Assembly (NCBI GenBank): GCA_017625755.1
Contig: JAGAKG010000028.1
Span: 1-64,000 of the forward strand
Source of the DNA: Clostridia bacterium
Lineage (GTDB): Bacteria; Bacillota; Clostridia; Oscillospirales; CAG-272
Length of the DNA: 64,000 nt
Direction of reading: 5' to 3'
Shown here: one piece after another, positions 16,541 through 26,093 of the stretch
Layout of the letters: the number at the start of each line of letters is the position of its first letter
Numbering within the stretch: the first letter of the stretch is position 1
Notes under the pieces: generated by a model
The model's input: only the letters and a program-made list of their open reading frames with translations
The model's database searches: none
What the model was told of the DNA's origin: nothing
Translations under genes and position numbers: made by a program

Positions 16541-17134
16541 TTAGTTTTTAAGCTCGGCGAGTCTCCTTGCGAAAAGCTCTATCGCCTTGCCTCTGTGAGA
16601 TATCGAATTCTTTTCCTCTCCGCTCATCTCGGAAAAGGTCTTTCCCATCGGCTCGTAGTAGAAAAGCGGATCGTATCCAAATCCACCGTTTCCGCGGTAT
16701 TCGGTAAGTATCACTCCCTCGGTCTCGCCGCGGAAGCTCTCGCCGCTCCTTCCGTCGGGAAAAACGCAGGCTATCGTACAGACGAATTTTGCCGAACGGT
16801 CTGCATTGCCCTCAAGCTTTGAGAGCAGAAGCTCGTTATTTGCCCTGTCGTCGCCGTGTCCGCCCGCGTATCTTGCCGAGTATACCCCGGGCTCGCCGCC
16901 AAGTGCCGTTACCTCAAGTCCCGAATCCTCTCCGATGCTGATATATCCGCTCACCGCCGCGGCATTCGCCTTGATAAAAGCGTTCTCCTCAAATGTCTCT
17001 CCGTTCTCCTCAATGTCGCCGTAAATGCCGACATCGTCAAGCGAGAGTATCTCAACTCCGTCGATATACTTTTTCAGGGTTGCCTGCCATTCCTCTATCT
17101 TGTGCTTGTTTCTTGAAGCCAATACTATCTTCAT
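16541..17134 (-). CDS. rdgB: XTP/dITP diphosphatase (RdgB/HAM1)
   Basis: A 197-residue house-cleaning pyrophosphatase that removes non-canonical purine nucleotides. N-terminal IVLASRNKHKIEEW (SxNxxK) and the central EDSGLEVTALGGEPGVYSAR and GGFGYDPLFYY are diagnostic. Start 17134 has AAGGAG upstream. The stop of ftsY lies 20 nt before it. Confidence 0.96.
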   Translation of the reverse strand: MKIVLASRNKHKIEEWQATLKKYIDGVEILSLDDVGIYGDIEENGETFEENAFIKANAAAVSGYISIGEDSGLEVTALGGEPGVYSARYAGGHGDDRANNELLLSKLEGNADRSAKFVCTIACVFPDGRSGESFRGETEGVILTEYRGNGGFGYDPLFYYEPMGKTFSEMSGEEKNSISHRGKAIELFARRLAELKN

Positions 17135-17153
17135 TTTTATCTCCTTAGCCGAA

Positions 17154-18059
17154 TCAGCTGAACAGCGCGTCAACAAACTCAGATGCGTCAAACTCCTGCA
17201 TATCGTCTATCTTCTCGCCGACACCGATAAATTTAACGGGTATGTCAAGCTCCTTCTTTATCGAGATAACTATTCCGCCCTTTGCCGTTCCGTCAAGCTT
17301 GTTAAGCACGAGTCCCGTAATGTCTGCGGAATTTCTGAACTCCTTCGCCTGAAGAATTGCGTTCTGTCCCGTTGTCGCGTCAAGCACGAGCAGATTCTCT
17401 CTCGAGGCGTCGGGGAGCTCTCTCTCGATAACTCTGTTTATCTTTGAAAGCTCGCTCATAAGATTTTTCTTGTTGTGAAGTCTGCCCGCTGTGTCGATTA
17501 TCAGCACATCTGCCTTGCGGCTCTTTGCGTAACCGATAGCGTCGTATACGACCGCCGCGGGATCGCTTCCCTCGCTCTGCTTGACGATATCCGCACCCGA
17601 GCGCTCACACCAGACGGCAAGCTGGTCAATAGCTGCCGCGCGGAATGTATCTGCCGCCGCCACAACCACCTTTTTGCCCTGCTTTATAAGTCTGTTTGAA
17701 ATCTTTCCGATAGATGTCGTCTTTCCCGCGCCGTTGACGCCTATGACGAGTATCACAGACGGTGTCGTATCAAGCGCGAGCGGCTCGCCCTCGCCTATCA
17801 TTCCCTCAAGGATTCCCTTGAGCGCGTCTATGACCTGCTCCTTCTCCTTGAGTCTGCCGTCCTTTATCTGCTCTCTCAGCTCCTCGATTATATACTCTGT
17901 TGCGGCAACGCCGACATCCGAGCATATAAGAAGCTCCTCAAGCTCCTCAAGCAAATCCTCGTCCACCTTGACGAATACCTTCAGTACCTCGTCTATCTGT
18001 CCGAAGATAGCGTTCTTCGTCTTAGCGAGTCCCGCCTTCAGCTTATCCAAAAATGCCAT
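17154..18059 (-). CDS. ftsY: Signal recognition particle receptor FtsY
   Basis: A 301-residue SRP GTPase without the acidic A domain, as in many Gram-positives. The N domain (1-85) precedes the G domain: [14 protein letters not shown] (G1), [14 protein letters not shown] (G2), [16 protein letters not shown] (G3), [10 protein letters not shown] (G4) and [10 protein letters not shown] with FVDALFS at the end. It docks SRP-ribosome complexes at the membrane. Its start overlaps the end of smc by 17 nt, indicating coupled translation. Confidence 0.98.
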   Translation of the reverse strand: MAFLDKLKAGLAKTKNAIFGQIDEVLKVFVKVDEDLLEELEELLICSDVGVAATEYIIEELREQIKDGRLKEKEQVIDALKGILEGMIGEGEPLALDTTPSVILVIGVNGAGKTTSIGKISNRLIKQGKKVVVAAADTFRAAAIDQLAVWCERSGADIVKQSEGSDPAAVVYDAIGYAKSRKADVLIIDTAGRLHNKKNLMSELSKINRVIERELPDASRENLLVLDATTGQNAILQAKEFRNSADITGLVLNKLDGTAKGGIVISIKKELDIPVKFIGVGEKIDDMQEFDASEFVDALFS

Positions 18060-21000
18060 CCCAGTCTTCTCCCTTTTTCTTAGAAATCTCGCCTATATCG
18101 AGCTCAAGCACCTTTGATATGCCTCGCTCGGGCATCGTTACGCCGTAAAGTCTGTTTGCGGCTTCCATCGTTCCGCGGCGGTGCGTGATAAGAATGAACT
18201 GCGTTCCGCTCGCGTATCTCTTTATGTATTCGGCAAATCTCGCGACATTGACCTCGTCAAGCGCCGCCTCTATCTCGTCGAGAATACAGAAGGGCGTGGG
18301 ATTGACCTGAAGTATCGCGAAGAAAAGCGCTATCGCAATAAATGACTGCTCTCCGCCCGAAAGCTGAACAAGATTCTTGATTATCTTTCCGGGGGGCGCC
18401 GCCTTTATCTCTATTCCGCTCTCAAGCACATTGTCGGGATCTGTGAGCGACAGCTCTGCCGAGCCGCCTCCGAAAAGCTCTCCGAACACACGGTTGAAAT
18501 TCTCGTTTATCTGCTGGAACGAGTCGATAAACGCGGTCTTCATCTCGCCCTCAAGCTTGTTTATAATGTCAAGCAGGTCGTCGCGAGATGCGCTAAGGTC
18601 CTTTATCTGCGCGTCCATATAGTCGTACCTCGCCTTGACCTCTTTATACTTATTGACCGCGTCAAGGTCAACGCTTCCGAGCGCTCTGAGCTTATTGCGG
18701 CACTCGGTCTGCTTTGCGGCTATCTCGGGACGCTGTGAAGCGTCTATCGCGGGATATCCGAGAGCTACAGCTTCGTTTCTCGTAAGCTCATGCTCGTCCC
18801 AAAGCTTACTTGCAAGCTTATCCTGCTCCTCGCGGAGATTTGAGAGCTTATTCTCAAGCCTTGAATAATCCCTGAAAATCAGCTCCTTCTGCGACATCTT
18901 CTCGCGCATCTTGGAGTTGACCTCGTTGAGCTTGCGCTCAAACTCAAATCCGCCTTCCTCTATCTTGGCTCTCTCGGCGTTAAGACGGGCAAGATTGCGC
19001 TCACCCTCCTCGAACCTCTGTCGGTTCTCCGCCTGACTCTGCTCATACTCGGCTATCTTTGCCTCAAGCTCGGCAATTCTCGCCGTGAGCGCGTCAAGCT
19101 GAGCCGTAAACTCAATGATATGCGAGTCTGCCATCTGCATCATAGCGCGCTCGGTCTCGATATCCTTCTGTATCTCGCTTATAGAGATAAACAGAGCGGT
19201 CATCTTCTCCTCCGCCTCGCTCTTGCGATCAAGCGCCGCTTCTCTCTCAATATCCTTTGCCTCTCTCACCGCGCTTATTTCAGCTATACGGTGCTTCAGC
19301 TCCTTCTCCTTGCGCAGAAATTCCTCGATATCCTCGTCATACTGCGCCTTCATTCGGTCTATCTCATCGAAGTCCGCTCTGAGCTTGGATATAAGTGTTT
19401 CGTTTGCGTCAAGCTTTGCCGTTATCTGCTCGTATCTCGCCTGCTCCGAGCCCTGCATAACGAGAAGTATCTTGCGCTTCTCCTCTGCCGACTCCATATC
19501 GTACTCGTTTTCGGAAATTCTCTCGGAAAGCCCCGACAGCTCCTTTTCCGCCTTTTTCAGGCGTATTGTCAAATCCTCAAGCTCACCCTCAAGGCGCTTT
19601 ATCTCACCCGCGCGTCCGAGAATATTTCCCTTTTGCTTGACAGAACCGCCCGTAAACGAGCCTCCGACATTTATCTGCTGACCGTCAAGCGTCACCGCTT
19701 TTACACGGTAGCCAAGGCTCTTTGCCATAGCCGTCGCGTTGTCGATATTGTCAAATATAAGTGTGCGTCCGAGAAGTCCCGATACGACCTCCGAGAACTT
19801 AGAGTCGCAGCCGACAAGCTCGTCTGCCACAGCTATATATCCCGCAAAGCCCGAAGCCTCGCGCATCTCCTGCGTGGGCTTCTGACCTCTCATAGAGGTC
19901 AGCGGGAAGAAGGTCGCGCGTCCTGCCTCAGCGCGGCGCAGAGCGAACATTGCCGCCTTTGCCACGCTCTCGTCCTCGACGACGATATGCTGGAGATTTG
20001 CCCCGAGCGCCGTCTCTATTGCGGTGACGAATTTATCCTCAACGCTTATGACCTTACTGAGCGGCCCGTATATCTTTCCGCAAGGAATTCCGTTCTTATC
20101 GGTTATCTTGTTCTCGGCATACTGCTTCATAACGAAGCGAACGCTTCCCGAATAGCCCTCGAACTGCTGCTCCATTACGCGGAAGGTCTCTATTCTCTGC
20201 GCTACCGAATCTGCGCGAAGCTTGAGCGAGGTTGCGTTTGCGGTCAGCTCCTCTCGCTCCGCGTAAAGTCCCTCAAGAATCCTTTCGAGCTTTTCTATCG
20301 AGCCGTCGCACTCGTCGATAGAGCCTTGGTACTCGTCGACGGTACGCTTTATGCTTTCGCTCTGGACTTTCAGCTCGTCAGAAATCTTCTCATATTCGGC
20401 TATCTCGCCGAGTATCGCGGTATTTCTGTCCGCGCCCGACTCTCTCGCGTTTTCAAGCACCGACATTCTGACCTTTATGTCAACCGCCTCGGCGTCAAGC
20501 ACTCTTATATCGTCAAGCGCTCTCGCTATCTCAAATTCAAGCTCTCTCGCCTCTGACTCACTCTGCTTCTGCTCGTTCTGAACAGTCTCGTATTCCTGAT
20601 TTTTGGCATCAAGAGCTTCCTCAAGCTCGACTACCTTCTTTATTCTTTCCTCACCCGCAACTCTTTCGTTCTCGATAGAGCGTCTGACAGAGGCGGCATT
20701 TCCCTCCGCCTCGGCAATCATTTCCTTCGTGTGAAGGATATTCGTCGCCGTAACTCGGTATTCGCTGTCAAGCGCGTGGTTTTCGTTTGTTTGGGTACGA
20801 ATCTCGCCCAAAAGCTTTTCCGACGCGAGCTTATTCGACTGTGACGCCTCGAAAAGTCTCTCGTTCTGCACCTCAAACGCCCTTATAGAATCCTCGGCAG
20901 TCTGAAGGTCAAACTCGGCGTGCTTGAAGCTCTCCTCGGTCTTTGCGATATCAGCGCGGAGTCTCTCGGTGTCATACAGCCAGAGCTGAACATCAACTCT

Positions 21001-21675
21001 CTTTTTGGTTTCAAGAAGGTCTATCGCCTTCTTTGCCTTCTCCGACTCCTTCTCGAGCGGCCCGACCTGCGCCGCAACCTCGGCGAATACATCGTTGATA
21101 CGAGTCATATTCTCCTCTGTTGCCTTAAGCTTTCGCTCGGTCTCGCTCTTTTTATGTCTGTACTTTGCTATACCCGACGCATCCTCAAAGATGCTTCTTC
21201 TTTCATCGCTCTTTTTGGAAACTATCTCGGCTATCTTACCCTGACCGATAATTGAATATCCGTCTCGTCCGATACCCGTGTTCATAAACAGCTCGTATAT
21301 ATCGCGCAGACGAACGGCGCGCCTGTTTATGTAATACTCACTCTCACCCGCGCGGTAGTATCTTCTCGTTACCGTCACCTCGTCGTACGGGCAGTCGAGT
21401 CTGCCTATCATTCCCGTATTGTCGAATGTAACAGAGACCTCGGCGTATCCCATAGGCTTACGGCTGTCGGCGCCTCCGAAAATGATATCCTCCATTTTGG
21501 TTCCGCGTATGCTCTTTGAGGACACCTCGCCGAGTACCCAGCGCATAGCGTCCGATATATTCGATTTTCCGCTTCCGTTAGGGCCGACTATCACCGTCGA
21601 GCCCCCTTCAAAGGTAAGCTTTGTTTTGTCGGGGAAGGACTTGAAGCCCTGCATTTCAAGCGACTTAAGATACAC
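18043..21675 (-). CDS. smc: Chromosome segregation protein SMC
   Basis: A 1210-residue SMC ATPase that forms the condensin core. The head N-terminus has Walker [17 protein letters not shown]; long coiled coils (about 170-500 and 670-1010) flank the hinge ([15 protein letters not shown], then [12 protein letters not shown]); the C-terminal head has the signature [18 protein letters not shown] and Walker [19 protein letters not shown] start at 21675 ([14 protein letters not shown]) is preferred because AAAGGAG lies upstream and the protein then begins as its family does. Partner scpA/scpB genes are not in the window. Confidence 0.97.
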   Translation of the reverse strand: MYLKSLEMQGFKSFPDKTKLTFEGGSTVIVGPNGSGKSNISDAMRWVLGEVSSKSIRGTKMEDIIFGGADSRKPMGYAEVSVTFDNTGMIGRLDCPYDEVTVTRRYYRAGESEYYINRRAVRLRDIYELFMNTGIGRDGYSIIGQGKIAEIVSKKSDERRSIFEDASGIAKYRHKKSETERKLKATEENMTRINDVFAEVAAQVGPLEKESEKAKKAIDLLETKKRVDVQLWLYDTERLRADIAKTEESFKHAEFDLQTAEDSIRAFEVQNERLFEASQSNKLASEKLLGEIRTQTNENHALDSEYRVTATNILHTKEMIAEAEGNAASVRRSIENERVAGEERIKKVVELEEALDAKNQEYETVQNEQKQSESEARELEFEIARALDDIRVLDAEAVDIKVRMSVLENARESGADRNTAILGEIAEYEKISDELKVQSESIKRTVDEYQGSIDECDGSIEKLERILEGLYAEREELTANATSLKLRADSVAQRIETFRVMEQQFEGYSGSVRFVMKQYAENKITDKNGIPCGKIYGPLSKVISVEDKFVTAIETALGANLQHIVVEDESVAKAAMFALRRAEAGRATFFPLTSMRGQKPTQEMREASGFAGYIAVADELVGCDSKFSEVVSGLLGRTLIFDNIDNATAMAKSLGYRVKAVTLDGQQINVGGSFTGGSVKQKGNILGRAGEIKRLEGELEDLTIRLKKAEKELSGLSERISENEYDMESAEEKRKILLVMQGSEQARYEQITAKLDANETLISKLRADFDEIDRMKAQYDEDIEEFLRKEKELKHRIAEISAVREAKDIEREAALDRKSEAEEKMTALFISISEIQKDIETERAMMQMADSHIIEFTAQLDALTARIAELEAKIAEYEQSQAENRQRFEEGERNLARLNAERAKIEEGGFEFERKLNEVNSKMREKMSQKELIFRDYSRLENKLSNLREEQDKLASKLWDEHELTRNEAVALGYPAIDASQRPEIAAKQTECRNKLRALGSVDLDAVNKYKEVKARYDYMDAQIKDLSASRDDLLDIINKLEGEMKTAFIDSFQQINENFNRVFGELFGGGSAELSLTDPDNVLESGIEIKAAPPGKIIKNLVQLSGGEQSFIAIALFFAILQVNPTPFCILDEIEAALDEVNVARFAEYIKRYASGTQFILITHRRGTMEAANRLYGVTMPERGISKVLELDIGEISKKKGEDWDGIFG

Positions 21676-21697
21676 TTGCCTCTCCTTTCGGGATATT

Positions 21698-22771
21698 TTA
21701 TCCCTCACATCTTTCTTCGCCCTCGGAAAATCTCTTTCCCGAAAAGCTATCTATATCTAATATAATATTATAACCTATAATCTCACTTTTTTCAAGGATT
21801 TTTATCCTATTAAAGCCATATTTTTTACACAATCTGAGCTTATTTCTCTTATTTTGCCCCACGACCTTTGATGTAGCGCCCCGAGCGGCGTAAATCGTGA
21901 GACTTTTCCCTGCAAAATCGCCCTCTTTTCCGAGTCGGTCAAGCTCTCCGACTATCCTATCAAAGTAAAGCTCTCCCATCGCAAGCTCGCCTACCGCGCT
22001 GTGATTTGCGCCGCCGAACACCTCGTCCTCGTCGGAGAGATTTTCCGACGCGCAAAGCCCCACTCGTATGCACCGAACTCCCGCTCTGTCAAAGACATCG
22101 AGAACATTCCTCGTTCTCGTGACCGCATCCTCCTGCGACAGAGGGGTATATCTGCCCGACTGCGCCATTCGGCAAAGCTCGGTCCCATAAAACACCACCG
22201 TCGGGTAAACCCTCGCGCCGTCAGCCCCCATCTCGCATATTCTCCGCGCCGTATATACCTCGGTTTCGGGCGAGGACTCGGGGAGCCCTATCATCATCTG
22301 CCCCACAAGCTCAAAGCCGTACTCCTTGATAAGGGCGCACGCCCTCTCGGCGTCGGCGGCGGTATGTCCTCTGCGGGAAGCGGCAAGTACTTTCTCGTCC
22401 ATACTCTGAAGACCAAGCTCGACCGCGCTCACGCCGTATTGCGAGAGAATGTCAAGTCTCTCACGGTCTATATAGTCGGGGCGCGTCGAGAGTCTTATTC
22501 CGCTCACCCGTCCGTCGTCAATATATTTCTTTGCCACCCCCAAAAGATAGAGCATAAGCTCTCTGTCTATCCCCGTAAACGAGCCCCCAAAAAAGGCTAT
22601 CTCACGCTCGGTATCCTCCGAGAGTGTCGACAGCACCCTCTCGATCTGCGGCTCGACATCAGACACATCAAAGCTCTGTCTGCCAGATATTGAGCGCTGA
22701 TTGCAGAAAACGCAGTCGTTCGGACAGCCCAGATGCGGGATAAAAATCGGAATATTGATATGTTTTTTCAT
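21698..22771 (-). CDS. Radical SAM protein, Elp3-like
   Basis: A 357-residue radical SAM enzyme. The 4Fe-4S cluster motif is CPNDCVFC (CX3CX2C) near residue 16-23, followed by GGSFTGI, RLSTRPDYID and the ELGLQSMDEKVL and GQMMIGLPES strands. The pattern matches Elongator protein 3-like radical SAM proteins often found beside smc and rnc in Clostridia; unlike Elp3 it seems to lack an acetyltransferase domain, and the C-terminal ~100 residues contain a basic region. Function unknown; it may modify tRNA. It sits 22 nt upstream of smc. Confidence 0.85.
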   Translation of the reverse strand: MKKHINIPIFIPHLGCPNDCVFCNQRSISGRQSFDVSDVEPQIERVLSTLSEDTEREIAFFGGSFTGIDRELMLYLLGVAKKYIDDGRVSGIRLSTRPDYIDRERLDILSQYGVSAVELGLQSMDEKVLAASRRGHTAADAERACALIKEYGFELVGQMMIGLPESSPETEVYTARRICEMGADGARVYPTVVFYGTELCRMAQSGRYTPLSQEDAVTRTRNVLDVFDRAGVRCIRVGLCASENLSDEDEVFGGANHSAVGELAMGELYFDRIVGELDRLGKEGDFAGKSLTIYAARGATSKVVGQNKRNKLRLCKKYGFNRIKILEKSEIIGYNIILDIDSFSGKRFSEGEERCEG

Positions 22772-22843
22772 TTTTTACCTCGCTCAAAACCACTAAAATC
22801 AAAAAATCAAACTCACGACCAAAGCCCGATTGAAGCAGATTGA

Positions 22844-22867
22844 GGGGGAACCCGAAAAGTTTCCCCC
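22844..22867. repeat. G-run inverted repeat between rnc and the radical SAM gene
   Basis: GGGGGAA and TTCCCCC surround a short loop (CCCGAAAAGT) in a 104-bp gap. Related to the palindrome at 10891-10923. No T tract, so not a clear terminator. Confidence 0.45.
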
Positions 22868-22875
22868 ACAATTAT

Positions 22876-23598
22876 TTAGTCGGTTATCTCTCCAAAAAGT
22901 CTGAGCGCTTCGCTCGCGGCATTCTGCTCCGCCTCTCGCTTGGTTTTTCCCTTTCCTCTGCCTATGACATTTGAATTCAGTCTTGCCTCAACCTCAAATG
23001 TCTTGCTATGGTCGGGGCCGCTCTCTCCCACCGTCACATACTCGAGAAAATCTCCCTCTGCCTGCTGAATAAGCTGCTGAAGCTCGGTCTTGTAGTCGGT
23101 ATGTATTCCTCTGGAATTTATCTTCACAAGCTCTCGCTTCACAAGGGGAAGCAAAAACGCCTTGACCGCCGCAAAACCCTCCTCTGCGGCGTCGAGATAT
23201 ATCGCCGCGAGCAACGCCTCAAAAGCGTTCTCAAGCAGGGACTGACGGCTTCTTCCGTTGGTCTTTTCCTCTCCCCGTCCTAAATAGAGATAATTTCCGA
23301 GTCCGATATCCGCGGCATATCCCGCAAGAGCCGAGGACTGCACGATAGCCGCCCTTATTTTCGTCAGCTCCCCCTCGGGAAAATCGCTGTAACTCGAATA
23401 CAGATATTCACTTACGATGATAGACAGAACCGAATCTCCGAGAAATTCAAGTCTCTCGTTACAGGGTACCGTCACCTTCTTCGATGCCTTCAGCTCGTTC
23501 GCGTACGAGGAATGAGTGAGTGCCTCGACAAGTATTTTTTTGTTCTTGAAAGTGTATCCTATGGCTGCTTCCAGCTTATCTATCGCTTCGGGAAACAT
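22876..23598 (-). CDS. rnc: Ribonuclease III
   Basis: A 240-residue dsRNA-specific endonuclease for rRNA and mRNA maturation. The signature NERLEFLGDSVLSIIVSEYL (catalytic Glu/Asp) sits near residues 46-65, with ENAFEALLAAIYLDA for the second metal site, and a dsRNA-binding domain occupies the last ~75 residues (DYKTELQQLIQQ, then GKGKTKREAEQNAASEAL). It lies 41 nt after plsX with no acpP between. Confidence 0.97.
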   Translation of the reverse strand: MFPEAIDKLEAAIGYTFKNKKILVEALTHSSYANELKASKKVTVPCNERLEFLGDSVLSIIVSEYLYSSYSDFPEGELTKIRAAIVQSSALAGYAADIGLGNYLYLGRGEEKTNGRSRQSLLENAFEALLAAIYLDAAEEGFAAVKAFLLPLVKRELVKINSRGIHTDYKTELQQLIQQAEGDFLEYVTVGESGPDHSKTFEVEARLNSNVIGRGKGKTKREAEQNAASEALRLFGEITD

Positions 23599-23639
23599 TT
23601 CCTTCTCCTTTAATCAACTGTAATCGCTTATAAACTCAA

Positions 23640-24689
23640 TTAATCTTTATCTTCCTGCTGTGCCTCAGCCGCCTTCTTCTGCGCGCGCTTTCTCTCGGCA
23701 AGCGCCTGCATATCTGTAGATATACCGTCGGTCATTCCCGCCTCAACGCAGAATATGGCCTGACGCAGAGCGCTCTTGAACGCTTTTTCCTTGGACGAGC
23801 CGTGAGCCTTTATAACGGGCTTTGCTATTCCGAGAATAGGTGCTCCGCCATACTCGCTGGGGTCAAACGCCTTCTTTATCTCGGACAGCTCATTATTGAC
23901 AAGCAGAGCCGCCATTTTATTCTTGGCGCTGGCAAAGAACAGATCCTTCATAGTCAGAAGCATCATCTTGCCCATACCCTCTATGCTCTTGAGCAGAATA
24001 TTTCCCGTAAATCCGTCGGTCACAAGCACATCGCACTTGTCCCTCATAACCATATTGCCCTCTATATTGCCGACGAAGTTTATGCCCTCGCACTCCTTCA
24101 AAAGCTTATACGCCTCCGTCTGAAGCTCGGTGCCCTTGCACTCCTCGGTACCGTTATTGAGAAGTCCGACTCTCGGCTTCTCGATACCGTGTATACTTCT
24201 CATATAAGCAGAGCCCATAACGGCGAACTGCTCAAGATACTCGGGAGTCACATTTATATTAGCGCCCGAGTCGAGCAGAAGCACGGGGGGATTCATAGGA
24301 AGCAGTGCGCCAATCGCCGCTCTGCGCACACCTGCCGCTCTGCGGACTATCAGCGATGCTCCCGTAAAGAGCGCGCCCGTATTTCCCGCGCTCACAAACG
24401 CGTCGCCCTCGCCCTCCGCAAGCATACGAAGTCCAACGCTCATAGATGAGCCTGATTTTGAGCGAGTGACGCACATCGGGTCGTCCTCCATAGTTATAAC
24501 ATCATCGGCGTGAATTATTCTGAACGCGCCGATATCAACTGCGTTATTCTTCGCCGAATCCTCTATCTGAGTTTTGTTTCCCACAAGTATGTATTCAACC
24601 TGCGGATTGCTCAGAGATGACGAGTAAACGCCCTTGAGCAGCTCGGCGGGAGCATTGTCGCCGCCCATAACATCTACGATTATTTTCAT
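23640..24689 (-). CDS. plsX: Phosphate acyltransferase PlsX
   Basis: A 349-residue enzyme that converts acyl-ACP to acyl-phosphate for phosphatidic acid synthesis by PlsY. DVMGGDNAP opens the protein; SGNTGALF-like (SAGNTGALFTGA), DSGANINVTPEYL and GFTGNILLKSIEGMGK are conserved. The last ~20 residues are charged and Gln/Ala-rich. The usual partner acpP is absent on its downstream side. Confidence 0.96.
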   Translation of the reverse strand: MKIIVDVMGGDNAPAELLKGVYSSSLSNPQVEYILVGNKTQIEDSAKNNAVDIGAFRIIHADDVITMEDDPMCVTRSKSGSSMSVGLRMLAEGEGDAFVSAGNTGALFTGASLIVRRAAGVRRAAIGALLPMNPPVLLLDSGANINVTPEYLEQFAVMGSAYMRSIHGIEKPRVGLLNNGTEECKGTELQTEAYKLLKECEGINFVGNIEGNMVMRDKCDVLVTDGFTGNILLKSIEGMGKMMLLTMKDLFFASAKNKMAALLVNNELSEIKKAFDPSEYGGAPILGIAKPVIKAHGSSKEKAFKSALRQAIFCVEAGMTDGISTDMQALAERKRAQKKAAEAQQEDKD

Positions 24690-24715
24690 AAAAAACCTCT
24701 TTGTAGACTGTAAGA

Positions 24716-26062
24716 TTATTCAACAATACCAAGACGGTATTCATTCTTCAAATTCTCAACCGTGTCAAGCGCACGAGCGGCAAACGCCTCGTATTTCGCT
24801 CTCTTTCCGCCCTTTACTCTTGCGGGGAGCGGCTCGATTATACCGAAATTCGCATTCATCGGAACGAAGCTCGCGCCGCTTCCGACCGAAACATACGCCG
24901 CCATAGCTCCGAGCATAGTGGTTCTCGGAAATACTATCTCGCTCTCGCCGAGCGCGCGTCTGGCTGCGTTGAGTCCCGCGACGAATCCCGAGCCCGAGGA
25001 CTCGATATATCCCTCAACACCCGTCATCTGTCCCGCAAAAAATATATTCGGTCTGTTTCTCATAGCGTAAGTGGGAGAAAGCATATCGGGAGAGTTGAGA
25101 TATGTGTTACGGTGCATAACACCGTATCTGAGGAACTCCGCGTTCTCAAGACCGGGTATCATTCCGAATACCCTTTTCTGCTCGGGGAAAGCAAGATGCG
25201 TCTGAAATCCCACGAGGTTATACATACTTCCCTCGGCGTTCTCTCGCCGCAGCTGTACTACCGCATAGGATTCAACTCCCGTTCTCGGGTCAACAAGCCC
25301 CACGGGCTTCAGCGGCCCGAAAAGCAGTGTGTCGTGTCCGCGCTTCGCCATAACCTCAACGGGCATACAGCCCTCAAACACCTTGAGGTCGCTCTGCTCG
25401 GCTCTGTCGAAATCCTTCAATTCCGCCTCTCTCGCGCTCACAAGCGCTTCCCAGAAGGCATCGTACTGCTCCTTCGTCATAGGGCAGTTGATATAGTCCG
25501 CGTCTCCCTTGTCGTATCTTGACGCGAAAAAGGCAACATCCATATTTATGCTCTCAAAGTCAACTATCGGCGCCGCTGCGTCAAAGAAATGAAGTCCGCG
25601 GCAACCAAGCTCGTCCGAGATATACCTCGCCATTTTGTCGGATGTCAGAGGCCCCGTCGCGATAACCGATATCCTGTCGCCGTCGACCGAATCCGCCTCC
25701 TTCTCTACGACCTCTATCATATCCGAGCTCTTTATCTTATCCGTAATATATTCCGAAAACAGTCCTCTGTCGACCGCAAGCGCCGAGCCCGCGGGGACTC
25801 TCGTGGCATCTGCCGCGCTCATAATGAGCGAGCCACAACGCCTCAGCTCCTCTTTAAGCAGACCGACTGCGTTCGTGACGCTATCCGAGCGCAGAGAGTT
25901 TGAGCAAACAAGCTCGGCAAAGCCCTCCGAGTGGTGCGCGGGGGTATACTTGTGCGGCTTCATTTCAAAAAGCCTTACCCTGACGCCCATACGCGCCGCC
26001 TGCCAAGCCGCCTCGCAGCCCGCAAGTCCCGCACCGTAAATATCAATGACCTTATCGCTCAT
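24716..26062 (-). CDS. trmFO: Methylenetetrahydrofolate--tRNA-(uracil-5-)-methyltransferase TrmFO
   Basis: A 448-residue FAD enzyme that makes 5-methyluridine at position 54 of tRNA using methylene-THF. N-terminal dinucleotide-binding motif IYGAGLAGCEAAWQAA, then HHSEGFAELVCSNSLRSD (redox Cys), NCPMTKEQYDAFWEAL and GVEGYIESSGSGFVAGLNAA are typical. It follows topA by 31 nt, the common Firmicutes order. Confidence 0.97.
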   Translation of the reverse strand: MSDKVIDIYGAGLAGCEAAWQAARMGVRVRLFEMKPHKYTPAHHSEGFAELVCSNSLRSDSVTNAVGLLKEELRRCGSLIMSAADATRVPAGSALAVDRGLFSEYITDKIKSSDMIEVVEKEADSVDGDRISVIATGPLTSDKMARYISDELGCRGLHFFDAAAPIVDFESINMDVAFFASRYDKGDADYINCPMTKEQYDAFWEALVSAREAELKDFDRAEQSDLKVFEGCMPVEVMAKRGHDTLLFGPLKPVGLVDPRTGVESYAVVQLRRENAEGSMYNLVGFQTHLAFPEQKRVFGMIPGLENAEFLRYGVMHRNTYLNSPDMLSPTYAMRNRPNIFFAGQMTGVEGYIESSGSGFVAGLNAARRALGESEIVFPRTTMLGAMAAYVSVGSGASFVPMNANFGIIEPLPARVKGGKRAKYEAFAARALDTVENLKNEYRLGIVE

Positions 26063-26093
26063 CTGCTCTCTCCTCTCCGTTTTCGCTATTATA

